This document shows, piece after piece, positions 1 through 7,234 of a stretch of DNA of 16,013 bases; within the stretch, counting starts at the first letter, position 1, and every line of letters begins with the position of its first letter. Under the pieces are notes generated by a model. It did not search any database and was not told the DNA's origin. It saw only the letters and a list, made by a program, of their open reading frames with translations. Both the position numbers and the translations under genes were made by a program. This DNA comes from Rhodocyclaceae bacterium. GTDB taxonomy: Bacteria; Pseudomonadota; Gammaproteobacteria; Burkholderiales; Rhodocyclaceae. The stretch lies in the NCBI GenBank assembly GCA_030682595.1, contig JAUXNZ010000117.1, positions 1-16,013 of the forward strand, written 5' to 3'.

Positions 1-1
1 C

Positions 2-247
2 GCCAAACGCATGGCGCGCACCCTGATCGGGTGTTACCGGGAACGTCTGAGCGGCCTGATTGATGTAGGGAAGGCGCGCGGCGAAGTGGCGCCGGATATC
101 GATACTGCAGCGGCCGTCATCGCTTTCATCGGCAGCATCCAGGGTCTGGTCATGCAATCGCTGCTGAGCGGCAAGGCGGGACAGATGCGGGCCGACGCAC
201 CAGGCGCTTTCGCCATTTACCGTCGCGGAATCAGGAGTGTCACATGA
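2..247 (+). CDS. TetR-family transcriptional regulator, C-terminal part (5' truncated by window edge)
   Basis: The reading frame is open from base 2 and ends in TGA at 245-247; the start and the DNA-binding domain lie outside the window. The visible roughly 80 residues are helical and resemble the ligand-binding C-terminal domain of TetR regulators, with the pattern YRERL..LI..G.ARGE..PD.D...AA..I.. followed by a hydrophobic helix (IQGLVMQSLL). That stretch is typical of the regulatory domain that forms the dimer. The stop overlaps the start of the next gene (ATGA), so it is cotranscribed with the exporter genes downstream and probably represses that operon, releasing it when an exported compound binds. 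Family assignment is by resemblance only, since the helix-turn-helix is not visible. Confidence 0.72.
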   Translation, partial: AKRMARTLIGCYRERLSGLIDVGKARGEVAPDIDTAAAVIAFIGSIQGLVMQSLLSGKAGQMRADAPGAFAIYRRGIRSVT

Positions 248-651
248 AGTCTGAACGCACACTCAAATGGCTGGCCATTGCCGCCATGATTTTCGGCATC
301 CTGACCGTGTTCAGCGGTGGCCGCGCATTGTTCGGCGGTATGGAGGCGCGCGCCGAGCTTGGCAACATCGTGCCCTTCGTACTCTGGTTTAATTTCCTGG
401 CCGGCTTTGTCTATGTCCTCGCCGGTGTGGCGCTATTGATGGCGCGACGCTGGGCTGCCCCGATGGCCATACTCCTGGCGGTGTCGACCGTTCTCGTCTT
501 CCTGGTCTTTGCGGCATACATTGTTACCGGCGGGGCATTTGAAGCGCGCACCGTCGGCGCCCTGTCGCTGCGATCGCTGTTCTGGATCGCGGTGGCTCTG
601 GTCGCCCTGCGTGCCATGAAGGCGACCGCGGTGGGGAGTAACCCGCGATGA
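244..651 (+). CDS. small four-helix inner-membrane protein of the exporter operon, function unknown
   Basis: This 135-residue protein has four hydrophobic segments at about residues 8-30, 45-67, 71-94 and 107-125, with short charged loops (EARAE, ARRW, RAMK), so it should be an integral inner-membrane protein. I do not recognise a named family. The start is supported by an AGGAG Shine-Dalgarno at 233-237, six bases before the ATG, and by the ATGA overlap with the regulator. Its own stop again overlaps the next start (ATGA at 648-651), which implies translational coupling with the adaptor gene. The location suggests an accessory role in the exporter or a small stress-linked membrane protein; no catalytic motif is visible. 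Confidence 0.85.
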   Translation: MKSERTLKWLAIAAMIFGILTVFSGGRALFGGMEARAELGNIVPFVLWFNFLAGFVYVLAGVALLMARRWAAPMAILLAVSTVLVFLVFAAYIVTGGAFEARTVGALSLRSLFWIAVALVALRAMKATAVGSNPR

Positions 652-1826
652 ACTTCTCCTTCGATCGTCGTACCATCCTCATTGCCGCCGCTGTCCTGCT
701 GGTCGCCGTTTTGCTGCTGTTCGTCGCGCGCAGCGGGCCACTGGCGTCGATGCGCGTCACCGTCGCGCCGGTCGCGCGGGTCGATCTGGCGCCATTGCTG
801 TTCGGCATCGGCGTCGTCGAAGCGCGGCGCAGCTATCTGGTCGGCCCCACCACTGCCGGGCGCGTGCGCTTCGTCGCCGTGGATGTCGGCGAAGTCGTGA
901 AAGCCGGCCAGTTGCTGGCGGAGATGGACCCGGTCGACCTCGATCAGCGTCTTGCCGCAACCAGCGCGGCCGTTCACCGCGCACAGAGTGCTGTCGATAC
1001 GGCGGCGGCGCAACTTGCCGACAGTGCCGCCCGACGCAATGTGGCTGCCGCCAATGCGCGCCGCTATGAGGAGTTGGGGCGCAAGGGTTTCGTCAGTTCC
1101 AGCGTGACCGAGGGCAAGACACAAGAGATGAATTCCGCGACGGCACAGGTTGCCGCCGCCGAAGCCGCGCTGGCCGGCTCGCGCCAGGATCTGGCCCGCC
1201 TTGATGCCGAACGCGCTGGCGCGCAACAGCAGCGCAGCAACCTGCGCCTGCTGGCGCCGGCGGACGGCGTAGTGACCGCGCGCGATGCCGAGCCGGGCTC
1301 GACCGTGGTCGCCGGACAGGCCGTCGTGCGGCTGGTCGCAGCCGACAGCCTGTGGCTCAAACTGCGCCTCGATCAGCATCGTGCGGCCGGCCTGCAAGTG
1401 GGGCTCCCGGCTGAAATCGTGTTGCGCTCACGTCCCGGCCAACTGCTTCCCGGAAAAGTCGCACGCATTGAAATGCTCGGCGACAGCGTGACCGAAGAGC
1501 GCATCGCCCAGGTGGCCTTCGACACGCCGCCGAAGGACGTGTCCATCGGCGAAATGAGCGAAATCACCTTGCACCCGCCGGGCGTCAAGCAGGCGCTGGC
1601 CGTGCCCGGTGCGGCAGTGCGCCTGCACGGAGGCAAGACCGGCGTCTGGCTGCTGGCTGCCGGCAAGCCGGAGTTTGTCCCGGTCAAGACGGGCACCAGC
1701 GGCGCCGACGGCAGGGTTCAGATCATCGACGGCCTCAAGGAGGGCGATATGGTAATCGTGTACAGCGAAGGTGAACTGACCGAGGACAGCCGCATCAAGG
1801 TGGTTGCCACCCTCACGGGTTCGTGA
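648..1826 (+). CDS. HlyD/MFP-family periplasmic adaptor of an ABC exporter (DevB-like)
   Basis: The product is a 392-residue membrane-fusion protein linking an inner-membrane ABC transporter to an outer-membrane channel. An N-terminal anchor lies at residues 9-27. The first lipoyl-like half follows at about 64-94 (V.PTTAGRV....V..GEVVKAGQLLAEMD), then an Ala/Gln/Arg-rich coiled-coil hairpin at about 97-198. The second lipoyl half starts at about 201 (LLAPADGVVTARDAEPGSTV), and a beta-barrel and membrane-proximal region run to the end. Length and order fit the family. A GGGGAG Shine-Dalgarno at 633-638 supports the start, which overlaps the preceding stop. The permease and ATPase genes follow directly, so this is the adaptor of that system. 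The substrate cannot be read from the sequence, and no dedicated outer-membrane factor is encoded nearby, so a TolC-like partner elsewhere is expected. Confidence 0.93.
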   Translation: MNFSFDRRTILIAAAVLLVAVLLLFVARSGPLASMRVTVAPVARVDLAPLLFGIGVVEARRSYLVGPTTAGRVRFVAVDVGEVVKAGQLLAEMDPVDLDQRLAATSAAVHRAQSAVDTAAAQLADSAARRNVAAANARRYEELGRKGFVSSSVTEGKTQEMNSATAQVAAAEAALAGSRQDLARLDAERAGAQQQRSNLRLLAPADGVVTARDAEPGSTVVAGQAVVRLVAADSLWLKLRLDQHRAAGLQVGLPAEIVLRSRPGQLLPGKVARIEMLGDSVTEERIAQVAFDTPPKDVSIGEMSEITLHPPGVKQALAVPGAAVRLHGGKTGVWLLAAGKPEFVPVKTGTSGADGRVQIIDGLKEGDMVIVYSEGELTEDSRIKVVATLTGS

Positions 1827-1844
1827 GCCCGTCATGATCACATC

Positions 1845-3038
1845 ATGATCAGTCTGGCCGGCCGCGATATCCTGCATTCCTGGGGCAAGTTCGTCCTCAC
1901 CGGGGTCGGTCTCGGCCTGCTGATCGGCGCCACGCTGACCATGGCCGGCGTCTATCGCGGCATGGTCGATGACGCGCGGGTACTGCTGACCAACAGCGGT
2001 GCCGACATCTGGGTGGTGCAGAAGGACACCCAGGGACCCTATGCCGAGGCGTCCAGCATCCGCGACGATGTGTATCGCGGCCTGCTCGGCATGCCCGGCG
2101 TGGCGCAGGCGGCGAACGTGACCTACCTGACTATGCAGGTGCGCCATGGCGCCCGCGAGAGTCGCAGCATGGTGGTCGGATTCGAACCGGGACAACCCGG
2201 AGAGCCGGGCTATCTGGTGGCGGGGCGACGCCTGGTGCGCAGTCACTACGAAGCCATCGTCGATGTGAAAACCGGCTTCCGCCTCGGCGAGCGCATCCGC
2301 ATCCGCCGCCACGATTACGAAGTGGTTGGGTTGACGCAGCGGATGGTGTCGTCCGGTGGCGATCCGATGGTTTTCATTCCGCTCAAGGACGCGCAGGAAG
2401 CGCAGTTCCTCAAGGACAACGACGCGATCATCGCCGACCGCGCGCGCACGGCGGCCAACCCCGCCCTGAACCGCCCCGGCGTGCCCGGCCTGCTCGACGC
2501 GGTGACTGCGTCGCAGACCATCAATCACAGCGTCAATGCGGTGCTGGTAAAAGTCGGCGCTGGCGATACGGCGGAAACCGTGGCGCAGGAAATCCGCCGC
2601 TGGAAACACCTGCAGGCCTACACCCGCGAGCAGATGGAGGAGATCCTGATCGCCAAGCTGATCGCCACTTCGGCCAAGCAGATCGGCATGTTCCTCGCCA
2701 TCCTCACCATCGTCAGCGCGGCGATTGTCGCCTTCATCATTTACACCATGACGCTGGGCAAGATTCGCGAAATCGCCGTGCTGAAACTGATCGGCACCCG
2801 CAACCGCACCATCGCCGGCATGATCCTGCAACAGGCGCTCGGCCTCGGCCTGATCGGCTTCGTGGTCGGCAAGATCTCCGCCACGCTGTGGGCGCCGGCC
2901 TTTCCCAAATACGTGCTGTTGGAGACGGCGGACGCCATGCGCGCCCTGGCCATCGTCATGCTGGTCTGCGCGCTGGCCAGTACGCTGGCCATTCGCGCCG
3001 CGCTGAAGGTCGACCCGGCGACGGCGATCGGAGGCTGA
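1845..3038 (+). CDS. ABC transporter permease, FtsX/MacB type (DevC-like)
   Basis: This 397-residue permease has the MacB/FtsX layout: one transmembrane helix at about residues 15-36, a large periplasmic domain at about 37-275, and three C-terminal helices at about 281-303, 324-345 and 365-384. The cytoplasmic loop after the second helix reads EIAVLKLIGTRNRTI, typical of FtsX-domain coupling regions that contact the ATPase. Such permeases usually act by mechanotransmission with a periplasmic adaptor rather than by passing substrate across the inner membrane. Only 18 bases separate it from the adaptor gene. A nearby upstream ATG at 1834 hits a stop at once, so 1845 is the sensible start, although its ribosome-binding site is weak. 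The next gene begins one base after the stop. Confidence 0.93.
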   Translation: MISLAGRDILHSWGKFVLTGVGLGLLIGATLTMAGVYRGMVDDARVLLTNSGADIWVVQKDTQGPYAEASSIRDDVYRGLLGMPGVAQAANVTYLTMQVRHGARESRSMVVGFEPGQPGEPGYLVAGRRLVRSHYEAIVDVKTGFRLGERIRIRRHDYEVVGLTQRMVSSGGDPMVFIPLKDAQEAQFLKDNDAIIADRARTAANPALNRPGVPGLLDAVTASQTINHSVNAVLVKVGAGDTAETVAQEIRRWKHLQAYTREQMEEILIAKLIATSAKQIGMFLAILTIVSAAIVAFIIYTMTLGKIREIAVLKLIGTRNRTIAGMILQQALGLGLIGFVVGKISATLWAPAFPKYVLLETADAMRALAIVMLVCALASTLAIRAALKVDPATAIGG

Positions 3039-3039
3039 G

Positions 3040-3756
3040 ATGGACGAAGGGATACACATCGAAGGCCTCAGTAAACGCTACGGCGCGGGCGACACCGCCG
3101 TCGATGCGTTGAAGGACGTCAACATGCGCATCGCGCCCGGCGAGGTGGTCGGCCTGGTCGGTCCCAGCGGATCGGGCAAGACCACGCTACTCAAGTGCCT
3201 CGGCGCGGTAATCGAACCGACGCGCGGCCGCATGACCCTCGGCGGAGAAGTGATCTACGACAGTGAGCAGGGCGGCTGGAAAACCAAGGATTTGCGCGCC
3301 TTGCGGCGCGACCGCATCGGCTTCATCTTCCAGGCGCCCTACCTGATTCCCTTCCTCGATGTCACCGACAACGTCGCCCTGCTACCGATGCTGGCGGGAC
3401 GCGCGAATGGCACATCCCGGGTGCGTGCGCTGGAACTGCTGCAGGCGCTCGACGTCGCGCATCGCGCCAAGGCGCAACCGAGCGAGCTTTCCGGTGGCGA
3501 GCAGCAGCGCGTCTCGATCGCCCGCGCGCTGGCCAATCAGCCCCCGGTGATCCTCGCCGACGAACCCACCGCACCGCTCGACAGCCAGCGGGCACTGGCC
3601 GTGGTGCGCATCCTCAACCAGATGGCGAGCCAATACCAGACCGCGATTATTGTCGTCACCCACGACGAAAAAATCATTCCGACCTTCAAACGGATCTATC
3701 ACATTCGCGACGGAAGGACGGTGGAAGATCCGGGGGAAGGACGCGAGATTTCCTAA
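3040..3756 (+). CDS. ABC transporter ATP-binding protein (DevA/LolD/MacB-N type)
   Basis: The product is a 238-residue cytoplasmic ATPase energising the permease upstream. All nucleotide-binding motifs are present: Walker A GPSGSGKTT (41-49), Q-loop Q98 in FIFQAP, signature LSGGEQQR (150-157), Walker B VILADEPT (170-177) and switch histidine H208 in VVTHD. The D-loop reads APLD rather than the usual SALD/ANLD. An insertion around residues 66-85 after Walker A is typical of the LolD/MacB/DevA subgroup. A GGAGG ribosome-binding site lies inside the end of the permease gene at about 3030-3034. It is the last gene of the exporter operon and converges with the antitoxin gene on the other strand 16 bases later; no hairpin with a T-run is visible between them. 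Confidence 0.95.
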   Translation: MDEGIHIEGLSKRYGAGDTAVDALKDVNMRIAPGEVVGLVGPSGSGKTTLLKCLGAVIEPTRGRMTLGGEVIYDSEQGGWKTKDLRALRRDRIGFIFQAPYLIPFLDVTDNVALLPMLAGRANGTSRVRALELLQALDVAHRAKAQPSELSGGEQQRVSIARALANQPPVILADEPTAPLDSQRALAVVRILNQMASQYQTAIIVVTHDEKIIPTFKRIYHIRDGRTVEDPGEGREIS

Positions 3757-3772
3757 AGAGGACCGTCAGCCG

Positions 3773-4132
3773 TCAAGCGATATCCAGCATCAAATGCCCA
3801 ACCGGATCGGCGGCTGGCTTCACCTTGATTTCGATGTCGTAGCCGAGCCGATTCAGGCAATCCATCAGCTTGCGCTCGGACAGATTGGAAAAGTCGCCAC
3901 GCATCATGTCGGACACCTTCGGTTGGGTGATCCCCATGCGCTTTGCTGCTTCTTGCTGGGTAAGCCCAAGCCGGCGCATGGCCTTCCTGATCTCGATCAC
4001 CAAACCGGATTTGATCTTGATCTTGAGCTTGTCGGCATCGGGCAGACCCGAATCGGCAAAGACATTGCCATAACTGCGTTGCACCTCAACATCGTCAATG
4101 ATTCGTTTTTTTATTTCTTGGCTCCTTGGCAA
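3773..4132 (-). CDS. XRE-family HigA-like antitoxin (COG5606 type), without adjacent toxin
   Basis: This 119-residue DNA-binding protein has an N-terminal stretch YGNVFADSGLPDADKL (21-36) followed by an XRE helix-turn-helix at about 57-79 (LTQQEAAKRMGITQPKVSDMMRG), and it ends with LGYDIEIKVKP. That is the pattern of COG5606-type regulators, which serve as antitoxins of RelE/HigB (Gp49-like) toxins. Family members normally sit just downstream of their toxin and repress the shared promoter. Here the upstream DNA contains no toxin, only a scar from an inositol monophosphatase gene. The start is a TTG at 4130-4132 with a weak ribosome-binding site; no ATG exists upstream in frame before a stop at 4190-4192. 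It is either a solitary regulator or an orphan antitoxin left after toxin loss. Confidence 0.82.
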   Translation of the reverse strand: MPRSQEIKKRIIDDVEVQRSYGNVFADSGLPDADKLKIKIKSGLVIEIRKAMRRLGLTQQEAAKRMGITQPKVSDMMRGDFSNLSERKLMDCLNRLGYDIEIKVKPAADPVGHLMLDIA

Positions 4133-4192
4133 GCGCCTGATCAGTGCCGGGATTGAAGAGTATCTGGGGTGTTGGCGTGTAACGGAGTTTCA

Positions 4193-4329
4193 ACTGAGGT
4201 AAGCCGCTGCCAGGAGAAGGCTTCAGCCTGCCCGCAGGTAGTCGCGCCGTTGAGCGTGGCGCCGTGACCGCGCAGGGCGGCGAAGGATTCATCATGCATC
4301 GGGTCGAAGACGATGCCGGCCTCGATGCG
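4193..4329 (-). pseudogene. remnant of a second inositol-monophosphatase-family allele with internal deletion
   Basis: Two blocks here match the intact gene at 7255-8067. Bases 4193-4248 match 7225-7280 (6 mismatches in 56, my count), which is the gene's 3' end and downstream flank. Bases 4243-4329 match 7621-7707 (2 mismatches in 87). The blocks join at a shared CGCGCC, so the copy has lost 346 bp between two CGCGCC direct repeats, which also shifts the frame. Both differences in the internal block are synonymous in the original frame (Val GTT/GTC, His CAC/CAT), whereas the last two residues differ (TS versus AG). This looks like a decayed allele from a related lineage rather than a recent copy. 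It encodes nothing functional. Confidence 0.85.
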
Positions 4330-4412
4330 CCACAGTGACAGTGTTGGCTACACCACCGACCACCGAGGCACCGGCCTGGATTCCGCCACCACAAGAGTAA
4401 GCCGGCGAACTG
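4330..4412. other. 83-bp stretch between the scar and asmA, no gene recognised
   Basis: This short gap lies between the monophosphatase scar and the stop codon of the AsmA gene. On the - strand an ATG overlaps the asmA stop (ATGA), but the resulting frame is only about 22 codons long. Another - strand frame is Gly/Val-rich (GGIQAGASVVGGVAN) and could be leftover coding sequence, but I cannot assign it. No terminator-like hairpin was seen. Confidence 0.4.
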
Positions 4413-6362
4413 TCATTTAGCGGGGCGCGGCGTCATGTCGCTCGCCTTCACACCGGCATCCGATTTGGCCTGGCTCATGAGCGCGGTGCAGTTGCTATTC
4501 TTGTCCTTGCCAAAGTCGAGCAGCGGTATCAGCGCGCCTATTCCTGCTGTCGCCACACCCAGAGCCACCGCGAGACCGCCGCGCGCGAGCGCGCCGCCCG
4601 CTTCAGGCCGCACCAGCGGGGTCTTGAACGTTCCGTTGACCGCGATGGGGCCGCGCAGCGATGCCAGACTAAAACCCTTGCTCTGAGACACCAATCTGAG
4701 GTGCAGCGATTCGTCGGCAAAGTTCACATGGCCGCTACCGGTAATGTTGACCTTGGACGTATCAAGCACCAAGGCCTCTACTTTGAAATCACCATCGACC
4801 GCTTTGAAATTACCCACCATGCAATGAATCGGGACCTGCGTGTCGCCGCCCAGCAGCACCCCGATCGAATTGGCGATGTCGAGGTTCGACAGCCTGAGCA
4901 TTAACTCGCTGACCGACCCGCCATCCATGATCAGCGCTGCTTCGCCGTTCGCTGATGCGAGCATTTGCGCGATCGAGTTACCTTTGGCATCGAGTTTGGC
5001 GCGCCCCCCAATGGTGCCGGTACTGGCGCCAGCCAGCTTGGAAGCCGGGAACATCCGATCCAGTTGCAGACCTTTCGCGGTAATGTCTGCGTGTGTCAGG
5101 ATGCTAGGTTTACGCCCGTCCATTTCGATTTGCGACACCAGATTTCCGCCGGCCACCCTGAAATCCAGCGGCGCGAGCTTTAGCTTACCGTTGCTGACGA
5201 TGAGATGCGCACTCATTTTCTCGAGCGGCATTTTCTCGGTGAGAATATTCTCGCCACGAAAATGTACATTTGCGTCCGCTGCTAGCAGTTTTTCAAGGCT
5301 GAACGGCTCGGCCGGCAGAACCCTGTCTTTGGGCGGCGGAATCTGGCTCGACTTCGTGCCACGGTCAGCTCCTATGAAGCCGCCAAAATCTTTCATATCC
5401 AGTTTTTGCGACACCAGGTTGGCGGTTATCATTTGCGGACGCTTGCCCCGGTCGACCGCGAATTCTCCGGCGAGATCGCTGCGTCCGACGATACCTTTGA
5501 AGTGGTCAAAAATCCACATGTCATTGGTATGATTCAGGAATCCGGCGAGCTTGTATGGCGGTGTGGGTGGAATCGGCACACCTATGATCGGAAAGAGCAG
5601 CGCAAGGTCGCTGCCCTCGATCGTGAAGTTCAGTTTCTCTCCCTTTAGGCGCAGAGGATCAAGCAACGTACCTGCGACGCTGGCTTTGGTTGTCCCGAGC
5701 ATTGCGCTCGCCTTGATCGGGTACGGACGGTCCGCGCTGCGCAGACTCAGCAAAGCCCCGCCTCGCGCGTAGAACGAGGCCGGCAGACCCTTGATGCGCC
5801 CTTTTCCCGTGACTTCCAGGCTGTCTTCGGGATGGTCTTTTTCGGCTGCAAGCGTTTTGACGTCAAGCGCCAGGTCGGTTTTGGTTGTCGGGTCGCGATA
5901 CGTTGCACTGCCGTGATCAATGGTTAGTACATCGACGGTCGGAAATTCAAGCGGCTTGTTCTTGCTTCGCTCAGTGAAGGTCCAGTTGGGTGTGCCGTCC
6001 GGGCTTACTTCAAACGCAAAGTGAGGTTCGGATAAGGCTATCGCGGGAAATTCCACTCGGCCAGCCAGCAATTTCAAAAGGTCAATTCTGAAATCGAGGC
6101 GCTTGAGCGTGGCCATCGTGGGCTCGCGACCCCATGCCGCGTTCCCGATGACAATATCGTTGGCAACGATGCGCGGTCGCAATGAAAGATGGACGTTCAA
6201 ATCGCCATTGATGGCAAAGGTTCTGCCGGTGGAACTGCTGACCTTGCGCGCGATCGGGTCGCGCAACGAGTTCCAGTCGAAGAACGCGACGACCAGAATG
6301 GTCAGCACGATAAGCGTGAGAAAAATTCCGCCTATCCCTTTGAGCGAACGCTGCAGCGTCAT
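4413..6362 (-). CDS. AsmA-family protein
   Basis: The product is a 649-residue AsmA-like protein, a family anchored in the inner membrane with a long periplasmic beta-rich body, linked to outer-membrane assembly and lipid transport. One transmembrane helix lies at about residues 11-29 (GGIFLTLIVLTILVVAFF). The typical AsmA start follows (DPIARKVSSSTGRTFAINGDL, then LRPRIVANDIVIGNAAWG), and repeated hydrophobic beta-strand segments continue to a C-terminal hydrophobic stretch (ALGVATAGIGALIPLLDFG) with NSNCTALM, common in this family. I place the start at the ATG ending at 6362 because it forms an ATGA overlap with the upstream gene; an in-frame ATG at 6395 would add 11 residues without a better ribosome-binding site. 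Exact function within the AsmA group cannot be told from sequence. Confidence 0.92.
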   Translation of the reverse strand: MTLQRSLKGIGGIFLTLIVLTILVVAFFDWNSLRDPIARKVSSSTGRTFAINGDLNVHLSLRPRIVANDIVIGNAAWGREPTMATLKRLDFRIDLLKLLAGRVEFPAIALSEPHFAFEVSPDGTPNWTFTERSKNKPLEFPTVDVLTIDHGSATYRDPTTKTDLALDVKTLAAEKDHPEDSLEVTGKGRIKGLPASFYARGGALLSLRSADRPYPIKASAMLGTTKASVAGTLLDPLRLKGEKLNFTIEGSDLALLFPIIGVPIPPTPPYKLAGFLNHTNDMWIFDHFKGIVGRSDLAGEFAVDRGKRPQMITANLVSQKLDMKDFGGFIGADRGTKSSQIPPPKDRVLPAEPFSLEKLLAADANVHFRGENILTEKMPLEKMSAHLIVSNGKLKLAPLDFRVAGGNLVSQIEMDGRKPSILTHADITAKGLQLDRMFPASKLAGASTGTIGGRAKLDAKGNSIAQMLASANGEAALIMDGGSVSELMLRLSNLDIANSIGVLLGGDTQVPIHCMVGNFKAVDGDFKVEALVLDTSKVNITGSGHVNFADESLHLRLVSQSKGFSLASLRGPIAVNGTFKTPLVRPEAGGALARGGLAVALGVATAGIGALIPLLDFGKDKNSNCTALMSQAKSDAGVKASDMTPRPAK

Positions 6363-6745
6363 GGCGGTGGGGAAGGTGGCCCGCGGCGCTTCCATGCCGC
6401 CGCGCCGTGCTGAAGGACAAACGTCAACAGCCGCGCGCCATGGAGCGAGATGAGCGTCCGCACGAGACCTCGACTGGATGCCGTCGCAGCAGAGTCCGCG
6501 TTGTCCGGTAGGCCCGCAGACATGAGCGGATTCGCCGCAATATGGGCCGACGTATCAGTGACCAGCTTCTTCTGTGTGGCATTCAGACATTCGCCCTGTT
6601 CGCCAAGCCACTCGGCAGCCAGGGCGACTGACGCAGCCGCCTTGTCCACGACCTGGTGCGCCATTGCCGCAACCTGGTCAATCGCGGGCTCGCGTGTGCC
6701 TTCCTGCTTTGCTGTCGACGCACAACCGAGCGCCGTCGAAACCAT
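6359..6745 (-). CDS. small lipoprotein/DUF883-like chimeric protein, probably damaged
   Basis: This 128-residue frame starts with a short hydrophobic segment and a lipobox-like LGCAS, followed by STAKQEGTRE, which recalls the N-terminus of betaproteobacterial BON-domain lipoproteins. The rest changes character. DQVAAMAHQVVDKAAAS, EWLGEQGE, NATQKKLV and AANPLMS resemble the amphipathic helix and 'ANPL' segment of ElaB/YqjD-like DUF883 proteins, but the usual C-terminal membrane helix is missing and replaced by an unrelated SSRGLVRTLISLHGAR tail. The ATG at 6745 gives a signal peptide without a positively charged start; a much better start at 6795 lies in another frame. The stop overlaps the asmA start (ATGA). 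I think it is a broken gene or a fusion, with low certainty about any product. Confidence 0.5.
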   Translation of the reverse strand: MVSTALGCASTAKQEGTREPAIDQVAAMAHQVVDKAAASVALAAEWLGEQGECLNATQKKLVTDTSAHIAANPLMSAGLPDNADSAATASSRGLVRTLISLHGARLLTFVLQHGAAAWKRRGPPSPPP

Positions 6746-6807
6746 CAGAATGCCAACCAGGTATGTTCACTTACGTGCGTTATTTGATTTGTCATGCCGT
6801 TTCCTTT
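6746..6807 (-). other. probable original 5' end of the lipoprotein gene, frameshifted
   Basis: On the - strand an ATG at 6793-6795 is preceded at good spacing by AAAGGAAA (6800-6807), the best ribosome-binding site in this area. Its frame begins MTNQITHVSEH and stops after 16 codons. The downstream frame has an open hydrophobic stretch TYLVGIL just before its first ATG at 6745, bounded upstream by a stop at 6767-6769. One added base near 6765 would join the two into a complete lipoprotein signal peptide, so a single-base deletion or a sequencing error is likely. Confidence 0.5.
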
Positions 6808-6984
6808 GCACTAGATGCTCGGCTGAGCGATTTCAGACTACGAGCACTTTTCGCCGACCGATGCAGGCATGCCATCCTACGAGTCTTGCCAACGAGAAAG
6901 ATCGATGAGGTCGGCGAAGAATAACTGGCCGGCGTATGAATGTCCGTGCGCTGCCGCACGTAAATCGGCTGGGCAAGGTCGCTC
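6808..6984. other. non-coding spacer with a 10-bp inverted repeat
   Basis: This stretch lies between the frameshifted lipoprotein start and the transposase fragment. It holds a perfect 10-bp inverted repeat, TTCGCCGACC at 6850-6859 and GGTCGGCGAA at 6909-6918, separated by 49 bases. This could be the end structure of a lost element or a long-loop hairpin. I recognise no gene here. Confidence 0.4.
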
Positions 6985-7234
6985 GCTGCTGACATTCGAT
7001 ACGGCACAAGTACGCCGGCTGCTCGCCGAAATCGGTGCCGGTGGCCGGCTCATGGCATTGGAAGGCATCGGCCCCATTACCGCCACGGCATTGGTTACCC
7101 GCGTGGGAAATGCTCGGGCATTCAAGAGCGGGCGTCAGTTCGCCGCCTGGCCGGGCCTGACGCCACGACAAAACTCAAGTGGCGGCAAGACCAGTCCGGG
7201 TGCCATCAGCGTTCAACAGCAGTTACTGAAATAA
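6985..7234 (+). pseudogene. IS110/IS1111-family transposase, C-terminal fragment
   Basis: From about 7000 the + strand frame reads ALEGIGPITATALVTRVG, FKSGRQFAAWPGLTPRQ and NSSGGKTSPGAIS. This is the Transposase_20 (IS116/IS110/IS902) domain, including the helix-hairpin-helix-like GIGPITA and the conserved SSGGK serine motif. Only about 70 residues of a protein usually over 300 long remain. The N-terminal DEDD catalytic domain is absent, and the usual continuation (KRGD.YLRTLL-like) is replaced by VQQQLLK and a stop at 7232-7234. The frame is open back to 6869, but that part has no similarity I recognise. The fragment cannot be active. It ends 20 bases from the monophosphatase gene's 3' end, and the scar at 4193 shares the bases around this stop. 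Confidence 0.8.

Noticed and set aside
411..1397. 328-codon open frame on the - strand
   Set aside because: It is antisense to the small membrane protein and the HlyD adaptor, both of which are well supported on the + strand.
1428..3059. 543-codon open frame on the - strand
   Set aside because: It is antisense to the permease and the adaptor end, has no recognisable motif, and has a typical shadow composition of His, Arg, Gln and Ala.
3650..4156. 168-codon + strand frame across the convergent region
   Set aside because: It overlaps the ATPase end and runs opposite the antitoxin gene, which has a clear helix-turn-helix; no start signal or motif supports it.
4095..4394. 99-codon - strand frame upstream of the antitoxin, considered as a toxin remnant
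   Set aside because: Its sequence comes mostly from the monophosphatase scar read out of frame and shows no RelE/HigB features.
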